A DNA stretch of 64,000 bases, from assembly GCF_900115435.1 (NCBI RefSeq), contig NZ_FOWK01000004.1, positions 245,778-309,777 on the forward strand, given 5' to 3'. Under the pieces are notes generated by a model. The model ran no database searches. It was given only the letters and a program-made list of their open reading frames with translations, and was not told the DNA's origin. This document shows, in pieces, positions 1 through 13,816 of this stretch. Source of the DNA: Prevotella sp. tf2-5. GTDB taxonomy: Bacteria; Bacteroidota; Bacteroidia; Bacteroidales; Bacteroidaceae. Position numbers and translations under genes: made by a program. How positions within the stretch are numbered: the stretch's first letter is position 1; each line of letters starts with the position of its first letter.

Positions 1-930
1 ATAGTTGGCATTGCTTGTGGGTGGCACGTCGTAGCCTGCCCATCGTGGGTCGTCCTTCAGTTCGTTTTCTGCCCGCCAGGCCTTCTGGTTGAATGGAGGA
101 TTAGCCATAATGAAGTCTGCCTTCAGGTCTTTGTGCTGATCGTTATGGAACGTGTCAGCAGCCATTTCACCCAAGTTACAGGCAATGCCACGAATGGCAA
201 GGTTCATCTTCGCCAGTTTGTAGGTGGTATTGGTATATTCTTGTCCATAGACAGAGATATCACGCTTATTACCGTGATGCGCCTCAATGAACTTCATACT
301 CTGAACAAACATACCACCAGAACCACAACAAGGGTCGTAAATCTTGCCACGATAAGGCTCAATCATCTCAGCTATTAGATTGACGATGGTCTTTGGAGTG
401 TAGTATTCTCCCTTTCCTTTACCTTCAGCAATAGCAAACTTACCCAAGAAGTACTCATATACACGTCCCATCAAGTCGTGCTCAGGGTCTTTCAGCGTAT
501 CTATCTTGTTGATCTCATCAAGCAATGCAGCCAGTTTCGTTCTATCTAATGAAAGCCCTGCATAATAGTTGCTCGGTAAGGCACCTTTCAGCGATGGGTT
601 ACTCTCTTCCACCTTTGCCAAAGCTTTATCTATCTTGATAGCAATATCGTTCTGCTTGGCGTTCTCTATCAGGAAGTTCCAACGGCTCTCAGGCTCCAGA
701 TAGAAAACATTCTTGGCGTTATAGAATACGGGATTGTCAACAAACTGCCCCTTACCCTCAGCTTCCAACTCATTTCTGCGCTCCGTAAATCGGTCATAAG
801 CATATTTCAGGAAGATAAGACTCAGCACCACGTGCTTATACTCCGATGGTTCCACAGAGCCTCGCAGTTTATTCGCCGATTCCCACAGCGTTTCTTCTAT
901 CGATTTCTCTTTTATCTGTTTCTTTGCCAT
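1..930 (-). CDS. hsdM: Type I restriction-modification DNA methylase subunit HsdM (partial)
   Basis: The minus-strand frame opens with ATG at 930 (MAKKQIKEKSIEETLWESAN) and stays open for 310 codons to the window edge, so the C-terminus is missing. An N-terminal helical HsdM domain (about residues 1-150) is followed by the N6-adenine methylase fold, with the SAM-binding motif DPCCGSGGM and the catalytic motif NPPF. HsdM methylates adenines in the recognition sequence together with HsdS and is the modification core of the HsdRMS complex. hsdS and hsdR would be expected beyond the left edge. The gene starts 4 bases after the DUF2971 gene stop, so both are probably one transcript. The family call is firm; specificity cannot be read from this fragment. 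Confidence 0.93.
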   Translation of the reverse strand, partial: MAKKQIKEKSIEETLWESANKLRGSVEPSEYKHVVLSLIFLKYAYDRFTERRNELEAEGKGQFVDNPVFYNAKNVFYLEPESRWNFLIENAKQNDIAIKIDKALAKVEESNPSLKGALPSNYYAGLSLDRTKLAALLDEINKIDTLKDPEHDLMGRVYEYFLGKFAIAEGKGKGEYYTPKTIVNLIAEMIEPYRGKIYDPCCGSGGMFVQSMKFIEAHHGNKRDISVYGQEYTNTTYKLAKMNLAIRGIACNLGEMAADTFHNDQHKDLKADFIMANPPFNQKAWRAENELKDDPRWAGYDVPPTSNANY

Positions 931-934
931 AATT

Positions 935-1708
935 CTAAATTTGTTCAGCCTTCAGCCGAAAAGCTTCAGGGTCTATTGTCATTTGGTAAATCTTTATATC
1001 GTGATTTATTTTTCTAGCGATTTCTATTATCTTTGTTTTGTTTCTTTTCAGCATGTTTACACCGAGATAAACAGACTCAAAACAATCGGCTGTTAAAGGA
1101 GGGTAATGTCTTATTTCTTTTCCATCAACATATTCATCTCCATTAGCATCTGCATCCTTATATATTTCCACTGGAATAGATCTACTTGCTTGAATCCATG
1201 CAGGATCCTTTGTTATTAAACGTACTTCTTGTTCATGTTCCCATGCTTTGGCTTTAGTACAAAGAAGATAATTCCAAAAATCGGCATCTGGTTTAAAATA
1301 ATCAGGCTTTTGCAGAATGTCCCTATATTTTACTTCTAAAAAATGGGGGGGCATCATGCCCCAAAAACCACGTTGGCAACAATTGAGTACGGCCTCTTTG
1401 TTTAACCCAATACAGATACCTTTATGATTGTTATAATATGCCCACATCAACAATGAATCATATACTTTCGATAAACAGCAAATCCAAGTGTGATTTCTCA
1501 TGTTCTCCATATCACTCTTTCCCTTTCTAGTAAGAAAATCTACTGGAGGCCAATTATTTTTATTTATTGGAGCATGAGAATAATCAAACAATGCTGGGTG
1601 ACAGTCAAAGGGATCATTAAACTTGGTGGCATTAGTAAACTGTAGATTGTGATTTTCAAGCATCAACAATCCACCTTTTACATCCAAATATTTATATAAA
1701 ACACTCAT
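935..1708 (-). CDS. DUF2971 domain protein, first gene of the hsdM operon
   Basis: A 257-residue soluble protein beginning MSVLYKYLDVKGGLLMLENH. It shows the DUF2971 pattern: an N-terminal segment with LQFTNATKFNDPFDC, a central CCLSKVYDSLLMWAYYNNHKG segment, and a C-terminal segment containing WEHEQEVRLI. The biochemical function of DUF2971 is not established, but the family often occurs beside restriction-modification and other defence genes. Here it is 4 bases upstream of hsdM and follows a consensus promoter, so it is the leading cistron. No signal peptide or membrane segment is visible. A role as an accessory or extra defence module of the type I system is inference from position only. 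Confidence 0.8.
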   Translation of the reverse strand: MSVLYKYLDVKGGLLMLENHNLQFTNATKFNDPFDCHPALFDYSHAPINKNNWPPVDFLTRKGKSDMENMRNHTWICCLSKVYDSLLMWAYYNNHKGICIGLNKEAVLNCCQRGFWGMMPPHFLEVKYRDILQKPDYFKPDADFWNYLLCTKAKAWEHEQEVRLITKDPAWIQASRSIPVEIYKDADANGDEYVDGKEIRHYPPLTADCFESVYLGVNMLKRNKTKIIEIARKINHDIKIYQMTIDPEAFRLKAEQI

Positions 1709-1768
1709 GTAGTAATCCTTTTTAACTCTATCAATCGATTCAGAGTCTCAATGTCTGTGTAGCATTTG

Positions 1769-1799
1769 CAAAAATAATAAAAAAAAACAACATCACAAA
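1769..1799 (-). promoter_or_regulatory. Bacteroidetes-type promoter of the DUF2971-hsdM operon
   Basis: On the minus strand TTTG (1796-1799) and TATTTTTG (1769-1776) are separated by exactly 19 bases, which fits the Bacteroidetes sigma consensus. The expected transcript start is about 10 bases downstream, roughly 50 bases before the ATG at 1708. Confidence 0.75.
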
Positions 1800-2342
1800 A
1801 AATAGCGTTCATATTTTGGGGTTTCGTTCAGTTCTTTGTAACTCTGACTTCGTCTAAGATACTCACGCTCGAGAAAACTCAAATGAAATTTGGTTTTCTG
1901 CTCACTTAATCGTGAAACGCAGGGACAGGTTCCTGTTACGCTTTCTACTCCTCAGGAATCCTGCATATGGAGCTGCTTGAGTGTGCGAGGTCGATATCGA
2001 CGCTGTACATGTTCTTTTGTTTTTAGTTACTGTCCACAAAGATACGAAATATTTGGATTATAACAAAGATTTTTACAGGGAATTTAAAAAAAATCAGCCA
2101 AAATCATGAAGACTGGGCTTTCTGGATTGTCCTATTATTTCAATTTATAACATCCTTCCACCTTGTTGTGGGATTAGGACTTTTGAGTGAAACATTATAT
2201 TTTGTATATTCCTTTCTTATTATTAATTTAGCACCATGAAACTGATAAAAGGAGAAGGATTCATGGTTCATGGTGAAGGGCGGAAGATGTAAGATGTCTG
2301 AAGGCTGATGTCTGAGGGGTGAAGGGTGAAGGGCGAAGGACA
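1800..2342. other. Non-coding spacer with a repeated promoter-like block and dispersed repeat copy A
   Basis: No convincing gene. Positions 1855-1915 resemble the promoter block seen at 6950-7100 and 39970-40042 (TACTCACGCTCGAGAAAACT, then a TTTGG...CTCACTTA tail), but the final TAnnTTTG box is not intact. Positions 2076-2185 are copy A of a dispersed repeat, and 2270-2340 is low-complexity GAAGGGTGAAGGGCGAAGG-like sequence. Confidence 0.6.
2076..2185. repeat. Dispersed intergenic repeat, copy A
   Basis: This 110-base copy contains CAGGGAATTT, then ATTGTCCTATTATTTCAAT, then CCACCTTGTTGTGGGATTAG. Parts recur in the same order at 3891-3959 (first two thirds) and 5522-5585 (last two thirds). 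The copies lie around the two AAA/DUF4143 genes. Confidence 0.8.
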
Positions 2343-3707
2343 TCAAAAAATGTACTCTTCTTTATCAATTTGAGATGTCTCTGCTTCCATAAACATTACA
2401 AAATAGATGGGCATATATGTAACCTTGCCATTTTGATAGACCTCGCGCTCGTTGGAAATGACAGTAGCTGAAAGGACGTTATATTCTGGATTCTTTAGCA
2501 GATTATTGAGGGCACTGTGTACCTTGTAGTCCTTGCCAGACTTAACTTCTATCGGATGAACACTCATCGTTGTGTGATTGTCAATCAAATAGTCAACCTC
2601 GCCCTGCTTGCGGTTATCATAGTAGAAGAGCTTATGACCATGTGCACGAAGTTCCTGGGCAACGACATTTTCATAGACGGAACCAAGATTGATGCTGCAT
2701 ATATCGTCGAGAACAGGACGGATGTTGTTACGATAAAGCAGACCTGTAAGCAAACCTACATCGTTCAGATAAAGCTTCAGCAAGTTCTTCTGCAACGACT
2801 CACTTAATGGGAAATGAGGATTAGAGATGGCATTAACAGCTAAAGATATGCCAGATGAAATGAGATACTCAAATTCTTCTTTATACTGGTCGAAGCGGTC
2901 ACCCTTCTTTCCACGTATTTCCTGCGCCACCACACGCTTCTTCTTATTTTCCATCTGTGAGGGAATCATCTCGTAGATACGACGTATGAGCAGCTTCTTG
3001 TTGTGTTCTTTTTCATACTTGGAAGCATCGCTGGCATAAAGGTTGCGGATACCATCCTGTACCTCACGTACCTTCACGATATTATGTGTATCAAGGTAGG
3101 TATTGACAGCATCTGGCAGTCCGCCAACCAGTAGATAGCGGCGGAAAAGGTCGAGTACATGGGTGTGACGCTCTTCCGAAAGGCTCTGGCGCTTTTCATA
3201 GGACTGTCGCAGCATATTGATAGCCTCGTTTCCGAAGCCGTTGGCAATCAAGAACTCCTCGAAATCAAGCTGGAACATTTCCTTGATAGTAATGCTACCT
3301 ACAGGGATAGAGGTCGTGTCTTGAAGAGTGATACCCAGCAGACTGCCACTGGCAATATAGCGATAGCGATGATCTTCACGCAGGAATTTCAACATAGTGA
3401 GATACTGCGGATAGTGTTGAATCTCGTCGAGGAACACCAACGTATCTTCACTATTGTTAAGCTTGTCACCTGCAACCATGCTGAGGGTCAGATAAAAGTC
3501 TTCCTTCTTATGGATGTTCTTAAATAGTTGTTCACCCTCGTCGTCCTCCACAAAGTTGATTTCTATGAAATTCGGATACAGGCGTGTACCTACCTCACGA
3601 ATACTGAACGATTTGCCTATCTGACGGGCTCCTTCCAGTATCAGAATCTTGTCAGTATCAGACTTCAAATAGTCCTCGATGTATGATGTAATCTTCCTAT
3701 ACAGCAT
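2343..3707 (-). CDS. AAA-family ATPase with C-terminal DUF4143 domain (first copy)
   Basis: A 454-residue protein with Walker A GARQIGKS at residues 26-33 and Walker B LVFLDEIQ near residue 90, followed by the helical AAA lid and a C-terminal DUF4143 region. The latter has a nuclease-like pattern, GEVDYLI followed by PIEVKSGKDY, resembling the D...ExK core of PD-(D/E)XK enzymes. Such ATPases are abundant in Bacteroidales genomes, often in several copies with variable gene neighbourhoods, and their role is unknown; toxin-antitoxin, DNA-maintenance and defence functions have been proposed. The gene is monocistronic, has a TATTTTTG promoter box at 3776-3783, and its promoter carries three evenly spaced 12-base repeats. 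The second copy at 4075-5352 is only distantly similar. Confidence 0.88.
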   Translation of the reverse strand: MLYRKITSYIEDYLKSDTDKILILEGARQIGKSFSIREVGTRLYPNFIEINFVEDDEGEQLFKNIHKKEDFYLTLSMVAGDKLNNSEDTLVFLDEIQHYPQYLTMLKFLREDHRYRYIASGSLLGITLQDTTSIPVGSITIKEMFQLDFEEFLIANGFGNEAINMLRQSYEKRQSLSEERHTHVLDLFRRYLLVGGLPDAVNTYLDTHNIVKVREVQDGIRNLYASDASKYEKEHNKKLLIRRIYEMIPSQMENKKKRVVAQEIRGKKGDRFDQYKEEFEYLISSGISLAVNAISNPHFPLSESLQKNLLKLYLNDVGLLTGLLYRNNIRPVLDDICSINLGSVYENVVAQELRAHGHKLFYYDNRKQGEVDYLIDNHTTMSVHPIEVKSGKDYKVHSALNNLLKNPEYNVLSATVISNEREVYQNGKVTYMPIYFVMFMEAETSQIDKEEYIF

Positions 3708-3715
3708 GGCGATTA

Positions 3716-3807
3716 TACACTTTTCAATATGATTTAATAGTCAAAAACTACACTTTTCAACAATATTTCATGCTGCAAAAATACACTTTTCAATTGAAAC
3801 GACCAAA
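3716..3807 (-). promoter_or_regulatory. Promoter with three 12-base iterons spaced exactly 33 bp
   Basis: TTGAAAAGTGTA (minus strand) occurs at 3716-3727, 3749-3760 and 3782-3793, so start-to-start distances are exactly 33 bases. The -7 box TATTTTTG lies at 3776-3783 and a TTTG at 3804-3807. One repeat lies in the promoter spacer, one near the transcript start and one just before the ATG. The arrangement suggests an operator for a cooperatively binding repressor, possibly autoregulation; that reading is inference. Confidence 0.6.
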
Positions 3808-3890
3808 CTTTTCCCTAAAAAAGAAGGAATTTCTAAAATAATTATTACCTTAGCACCAGAGTGAAACAGGTGACAGGTTCCTGTTTCACA

Positions 3891-3959
3891 CAGGGAATTT
3901 GAAAAAATCAGCCCAAATCGTGGAGACTTGGGCTTTCTAGATTGTCCTATTATTTCAAT
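3891..3959. repeat. Dispersed intergenic repeat, copy B
   Basis: Shares CAGGGAATTT, the AAAAAATCAGCC segment, GGGCTTTCT and ATTGTCCTATTATTTCAAT with copy A in the same order. It ends where copy A continues into the CCACCTTGTTGTGGG segment. Confidence 0.75.
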
Positions 3960-4074
3960 ACCAAATAAAGGTTATAGGTTAAAGGTTAGCGGTTATAGAG
4001 GGAAAAATAGTAAGGAGCGGAGGAGTAAGGGGGGCGAGTGAAGAATGAAGAGTGAAGAGCCTCGTAAATCCCTG

Positions 4075-5352
4075 CTAATCTTTCAAGCAACCGATAGGTA
4101 CAACAAATACGCCGTCAGGCCTTCTGTAAGCGTATGGTCCAACTGCTGTGAGAACCATCATGAATGAAGGGTTCTTCATTTTCGTGGTGTCGATAGTGTC
4201 GGCAAGACTCTTCAACGCTTCTGCTCCTTCGTTTATCAGCTTCTCACCACCTAATTTTACTTCTATCAGCGCATATGTACCGTTTCTGCGATGCAACACA
4301 GTGTCGCACTCCAACCCTGAGCTGTCGCGATAGTGGTACAGCTTTCCGTCAAGCGCTTCAGCAAACACTCGCAAGTCACGTACAGCCATATCTTCAAAGA
4401 TGAGTCCAAACGAGTCAAGGTCGTTAATCAGGTCTTTGGGTCCCAAGCCTAATGCTGCAGTCCCGATACTGGCATCTACAAAATGGCGAGTGTCACTGGT
4501 ACGGATTGCCGACTTACTGCGAATATTGGGGTTCCACGCCTCCAGGTCTTCAAGTACAAACAATTTCTTCAGCGCCTTGATGTAATCTGCAACAGTATCC
4601 TCATCAAGTGTGTTGGCATCATTCGACAGCATATCTGCCTTGATGGTACCATAAGATACTTGCTGTGAGACGTTACGAGCATAGGAACGTAATAGTATTC
4701 GAGTTCGCTCAGCACTGCGCTTCACACCATCTACTCGCTGTATATCTCGTTCGCATACATCATCGACATATCCAAAAGCCTGATCCAAAGCAATCTCTCC
4801 TTCAAGTAGTGTAGCCTGAGGCCAACCGCCTCGGCAGGTCAGGTAGGCTATATCCTGTAATTCCAGACTGTTTGACAGAGGTTCGAACGTCTCACCTTCG
4901 AACAGACTACGCAAGCTGACACTACCTGTGGATTCGCCCGATTCAAATAGACTCATAGGGCGCATCTTGATTCTGCCTATACGACCTGTTCCACTATGCA
5001 CGGTCTCTTCTGCCTGTGGCTTTACTGTAGAACCAGTCAGTATGAACTGAGAAAAAGCACTTCGCTTGTCCACTTCGTTGCGGATGGTATCCCATAGCTC
5101 AGGTATTGTCTGCCACTCGTCAATCAGTCTGGGCGTTTCCCCCTGCAAAAGCGTCTTCGAACTGATTTCCATCATCTGCTTGCTCTGCTTCAATACCTCA
5201 GTGTCTCCCAGGTCAAGCAGGCTTTTGGCCAACTGACGAGCTGTAGTTGTCTTACCACACCATTTAGGGCCTTCAATCAATACGGCACCCTTGCCAGCCA
5301 TCTTGCGAGATAACAGCTTGTCGGCAATTCTCAGTTTATAATTATTATCCAT
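4075..5352 (-). CDS. AAA-family ATPase with C-terminal DUF4143 domain (second copy)
   Basis: A 425-residue protein with Walker A GPKWCGKTT at residues 28-36 and Walker B RLIDEWQ near residue 98. A sensor-like ILTGST follows, and the C-terminal DUF4143 part has GLECDTVLH then ALIEVKLGG, again like a D...ExK nuclease core. It is the prototypical ATP-binding DUF4143 protein, about the usual length. Function is unknown. It is transcribed alone from a TAACTTTG promoter at 5380-5411, upstream of which lie four 23-base direct repeats. Together with the gene at 2343-3707 this makes a pair of related ATPases, each followed downstream by copies of the same dispersed repeat. Confidence 0.88.
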   Translation of the reverse strand: MDNNYKLRIADKLLSRKMAGKGAVLIEGPKWCGKTTTARQLAKSLLDLGDTEVLKQSKQMMEISSKTLLQGETPRLIDEWQTIPELWDTIRNEVDKRSAFSQFILTGSTVKPQAEETVHSGTGRIGRIKMRPMSLFESGESTGSVSLRSLFEGETFEPLSNSLELQDIAYLTCRGGWPQATLLEGEIALDQAFGYVDDVCERDIQRVDGVKRSAERTRILLRSYARNVSQQVSYGTIKADMLSNDANTLDEDTVADYIKALKKLFVLEDLEAWNPNIRSKSAIRTSDTRHFVDASIGTAALGLGPKDLINDLDSFGLIFEDMAVRDLRVFAEALDGKLYHYRDSSGLECDTVLHRRNGTYALIEVKLGGEKLINEGAEALKSLADTIDTTKMKNPSFMMVLTAVGPYAYRRPDGVFVVPIGCLKD

Positions 5353-5379
5353 ATTATTTGAGTATTGCTATTTCTGCTG

Positions 5380-5411
5380 CAAAGTTACTGATTATTATTG
5401 AATTATGCAAA
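5380..5411 (-). promoter_or_regulatory. Promoter of the second ATPase gene
   Basis: Minus strand TTTG at 5408-5411, a 20-base spacer and TAACTTTG at 5380-5387, close to the Bacteroidetes consensus. The 23-bp repeat array begins 17 bases upstream. Confidence 0.65.
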
Positions 5412-5427
5412 TATTTATAGATATTTT

Positions 5428-5508
5428 CGGTTGTTTGTGGTGATTTTGTTCGGTTGTTTGTGGTGATTTTGTTCGGTTGTTTGTGGTGATTTTGTTCGGT
5501 TGTTTGTG
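5428..5508. repeat. Tandem repeat, 23-bp unit, 3.5 copies
   Basis: Units at 5428-5450, 5451-5473 and 5474-5496 are identical (core CGGTTGTTTGTGGTGATTTT), with a 12-base partial unit at 5497-5508. There is no spacer between units, so this is not a CRISPR array. It sits directly upstream of the promoter at 5380-5411 and could be a binding-site array or a slippage-prone tract. Confidence 0.9.
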
Positions 5509-5521
5509 AAAAGAATTTTAG

Positions 5522-5585
5522 GGGATTGTCCTATTATTTCAATTTAATAACGTCCTTCCACCTTGTTGTGGGATTAGGGCTTTTG
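5522..5585. repeat. Dispersed intergenic repeat, copy C
   Basis: Contains GATTGTCCTATTATTTCAAT and then CCACCTTGTTGTGGGATTAG, as in copy A, but lacks the CAGGGAATTT part. Confidence 0.75.
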
Positions 5586-5734
5586 TAATCATGCTTGATA
5601 GCATTGGCAAAGACTGCGTACAAGGGGGCTGTCCTGTGCGCATCGGAGTGCCTGCGATCACTTGACGGAGTATCTTCTATGACGTGTTCTAAAGGCTGGT
5701 ATGCCTGATACTAAAGGCTGTTATACCCCTATGG

Positions 5735-5767
5735 GAGATACTGGAATACCTCTTAACAGATACTGGA
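5735..5767. repeat. Segment related (inverted) to the 46.0-kb repeat
   Basis: GAGATACTGGAATACC followed by AACAGATACTGGAG resembles the reverse complement of 46023-46087, where the same words occur in the same order. The neighbouring CTGTTATACCCCTAT at 5718-5732 also recurs at 46083-46097 in direct orientation. Confidence 0.7.
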
Positions 5768-5770
5768 GAA

Positions 5771-5826
5771 GGGTTCAAGGTTAAGGGTTCAAGGTTAAGG
5801 GTTCAAGGTTAAGGGTTCAAGGTTAA
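5771..5826. repeat. Tandem repeat, 14-bp unit, 4 copies
   Basis: GGGTTCAAGGTTAA repeats perfectly at 5771, 5785, 5799 and 5813, then degenerates until about 5846. No coding potential and no spacers. Confidence 0.9.
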
Positions 5827-5866
5827 GTTCAAGGTACAGGTTAAGGGTTATGGGTGTGTCATGAGT

Positions 5867-6016
5867 GTCATGAAGGTCATTTGTCATTAAGAGTTTTGAA
5901 AAATGGGTGTTTTTGGTTAATAATATATATATTATATATAATATATATATTATTATACTTATTTTAGTAAAAATCCGAAATCCTTAATGACAAATGACCT
6001 TAATGACCTTCGTGAC
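5867..6016. repeat. Nested inverted-repeat element with AT-palindrome core
   Basis: Arms AAGGTCATTTGTCATTAAG (5873-5891) and its exact reverse complement (5983-6001) form a 19-bp stem. An outer 14-bp pair lies at 5867-5880 and 6003-6016. The loop holds a near-perfect alternating AT palindrome at about 5917-5960. Architecture and core match the larger element at 45157-46186. Confidence 0.8.
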
Positions 6017-6077
6017 CACTTTTAAAAAAAATAAAAAAAAGACACCTGAAAATTCGTAGACCGCAATGGGAATGTTG

Positions 6078-6287
6078 TACCTTTGCCGTTGCATTGAGGA
6101 TGTAACGGCGATTGCGGGCTGCGGCTCAGCATAGCTCGAGCGAGCTCGGCTCTGCATATTCCCGAACAAAGTTCGCCTACCCGTAGCCTTTCACCTTGCA
6201 CCGCAATTGCACTTGACAATGAGGAAGAGCTGCAGATCTGAATCAACACAATCAATCTTAGTAATAACCTTTTAAAAATTTAAAACC
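6078..6287 (+). promoter_or_regulatory. Promoter box and long structured leader of the HU-like gene
   Basis: TACCTTTG at 6078-6085 fits the -7 box; the -33 element is weak. The roughly 200-base leader is GC-rich and contains the palindrome AGCTCGAGCGAGCT near 6133-6146 flanked by the near-direct repeats CGGCTCAGCAT and CGGCTCTGCAT. Such a long leader before a DNA-binding protein gene may be regulatory, but no known riboswitch was recognised. Confidence 0.5.
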
Positions 6288-6773
6288 ATGAGTCAGAAAT
6301 TTATCAAGCAACAGAACACGAACCCTCGCTCCACCGCATGCGGTAAGTACTTCGCCAAAGCTGTCTACGACAAGAACTTCATCGGGACCAAGATTCTTGC
6401 AGACTTCATCCAGACACAGGCTTCCGTGAAGCGCTCCGACGTGATCGCCGTCCTCGACGAGCTGGGTGGTGCCATGAAGCACTTCTTCGAGATGGGTCAG
6501 AAGGTGAAACTGGAGGGCATCGGTATCTTCAAGGTGGGCTTCTCCAGCATCGGAGGCGCCAGTCCCGAGGATGTGGGTGCACAGAACATCACCACCCGCC
6601 GAGTACTGTTCACCCCTGAGACTGTCCGTGTGGTGACCGGTGTCAGCCGCCGAGCCAACGGTACCATTGCCCAGAAGTTCGCCGTAGCGAAGAATCTCGT
6701 GAAGGATGTCGTCTTCGAGGAGACGAAGGAGTACAGTGTGGAGTCAGAGAAAGCAGAGGAGGGAGGTGAGTAA
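6288..6773 (+). CDS. HU/IHF-like DNA-binding protein (Bacteroidetes HU-HIG type)
   Basis: A 161-residue basic protein. The N-terminal 125 residues follow the HU-like pattern of Bacteroidetes-specific HU-HIG proteins (SQKFIKQQNTNPRSTACGKY, then a helical pair, then VKLEGIGIFKVGFSSIG), with an acidic C-terminal tail (EETKEYSVESEKAEEGGE). HU-like proteins bend and organise DNA. In Bacteroidales this type is usually followed by a tiny smalltalk gene, as here, where the stop overlaps the next start (TAATG). ATG at 6288 follows an A-rich leader. The cassette often continues with an amidase gene, which is absent here. Confidence 0.88.
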   Translation: MSQKFIKQQNTNPRSTACGKYFAKAVYDKNFIGTKILADFIQTQASVKRSDVIAVLDELGGAMKHFFEMGQKVKLEGIGIFKVGFSSIGGASPEDVGAQNITTRRVLFTPETVRVVTGVSRRANGTIAQKFAVAKNLVKDVVFEETKEYSVESEKAEEGGE

Positions 6774-6874
6774 TGAAGAAAGAAACACTTAAATGGATCG
6801 TTCAGATCATCGCCTCCATCGCCACAGCCCTGCTGACGGCATTAGGAACGACCTCCTGTGTCGGAGTATGCTGA
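6773..6874 (+). CDS. Smalltalk family small membrane/lipoprotein-like peptide
   Basis: A 33-residue ORF, MKKETLKWIVQIIASIATAL then LTALGTTSCVGVC, whose start overlaps the HU-like stop (TAATG). It matches the smalltalk family of Bacteroidales: a lysine-rich start, one hydrophobic helix of about 18 residues and a C-terminal TTSC motif. It is probably membrane associated; its role is unknown. The conserved position after HU-like genes supports it as a real gene despite its size. Confidence 0.88.
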   Translation: MKKETLKWIVQIIASIATALLTALGTTSCVGVC

Positions 6875-6884
6875 ACTAAGCAAA

Positions 6885-6915
6885 AGCCCTGCTAAGCATC
6901 ATGCCTGGCAGGGCT
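6885..6915 (+). terminator. Hairpin after the smalltalk gene, possible terminator
   Basis: AGCCCTGC (6885-6892) pairs with GCAGGGCT (6908-6915) across a 15-base loop, 11 bases after the stop. There is no U-tract behind it, so termination is likely but not certain. Confidence 0.5.
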
Positions 6916-6939
6916 TCGTGTGACGGACGAGAACCTTTG

Positions 6940-7095
6940 ACCTTCGGTCGAAGGTACTAACGTTCGAGAAAACTCAAAAAAATTTTGGTTTTCTTCTCAC
7001 TTATTCGTACTTTGACCTTTGGTCGAAGGTACTCACGCTCGAAAGAAAAAATAAATGAATTTATTTTGTTCTTTGCTCACTTATTCGTACCTTTG
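6940..7095 (+). promoter_or_regulatory. Duplicated promoter block upstream of the first glycosidase operon
   Basis: A block of the form GTCGAAGGTACT...CGAGAAAACTC...TTTTGG...CTCACTTATTCGTAC occurs twice (about 6945-7013 and 7020-7095). The second ends in a perfect consensus: TTTG at 7065-7068, 19 bases, TACCTTTG at 7088-7095, about 30 bases before the ATG at 7125. The same block type precedes the genes at 38974 and 40048. Confidence 0.75.
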
Positions 7096-7124
7096 CCATA
7101 TCATTCTACTAAAACGACTTACAG

Positions 7125-13813
<6,689 letters not shown>

Positions 13814-13816
13814 TCC

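Larger units (their letters stand above)
3708..4074. other. Spacer between the two ATPase genes
   Basis: Holds the iteron promoter of the left ATPase gene (3716-3807), an inverted repeat around 3865-3890 (GAAACAGG and CCTGTTTC), copy B of the dispersed repeat (3891-3959) and low-complexity AGTGAAGAATGAAGAGTGAAG sequence (about 4035-4060). No gene seen. Confidence 0.6.
5509..6077. other. Repeat-rich non-coding region before the HU-like gene
   Basis: Contains, in order, dispersed repeat copy C (5522-5585), a segment related in inverted orientation to 46023-46087 (5735-5767), 14-bp tandem repeats (5771-5826) and an inverted-repeat element with an AT core (5867-6016). No gene supported. Confidence 0.65.

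Noticed and set aside
2140..2346. 68-residue minus-strand ORF
   Set aside because: It spans dispersed repeat copy A and low-complexity GAAGGG sequence, has no promoter and no recognisable protein features.
5428..5508. CRISPR array
   Set aside because: The 23-bp units are directly adjacent with no spacers, and no cas gene is present.
5984..6255. Two short minus-strand ORFs
   Set aside because: They run through the structured leader and inverted-repeat arm of the HU-like gene and look like chance frames.
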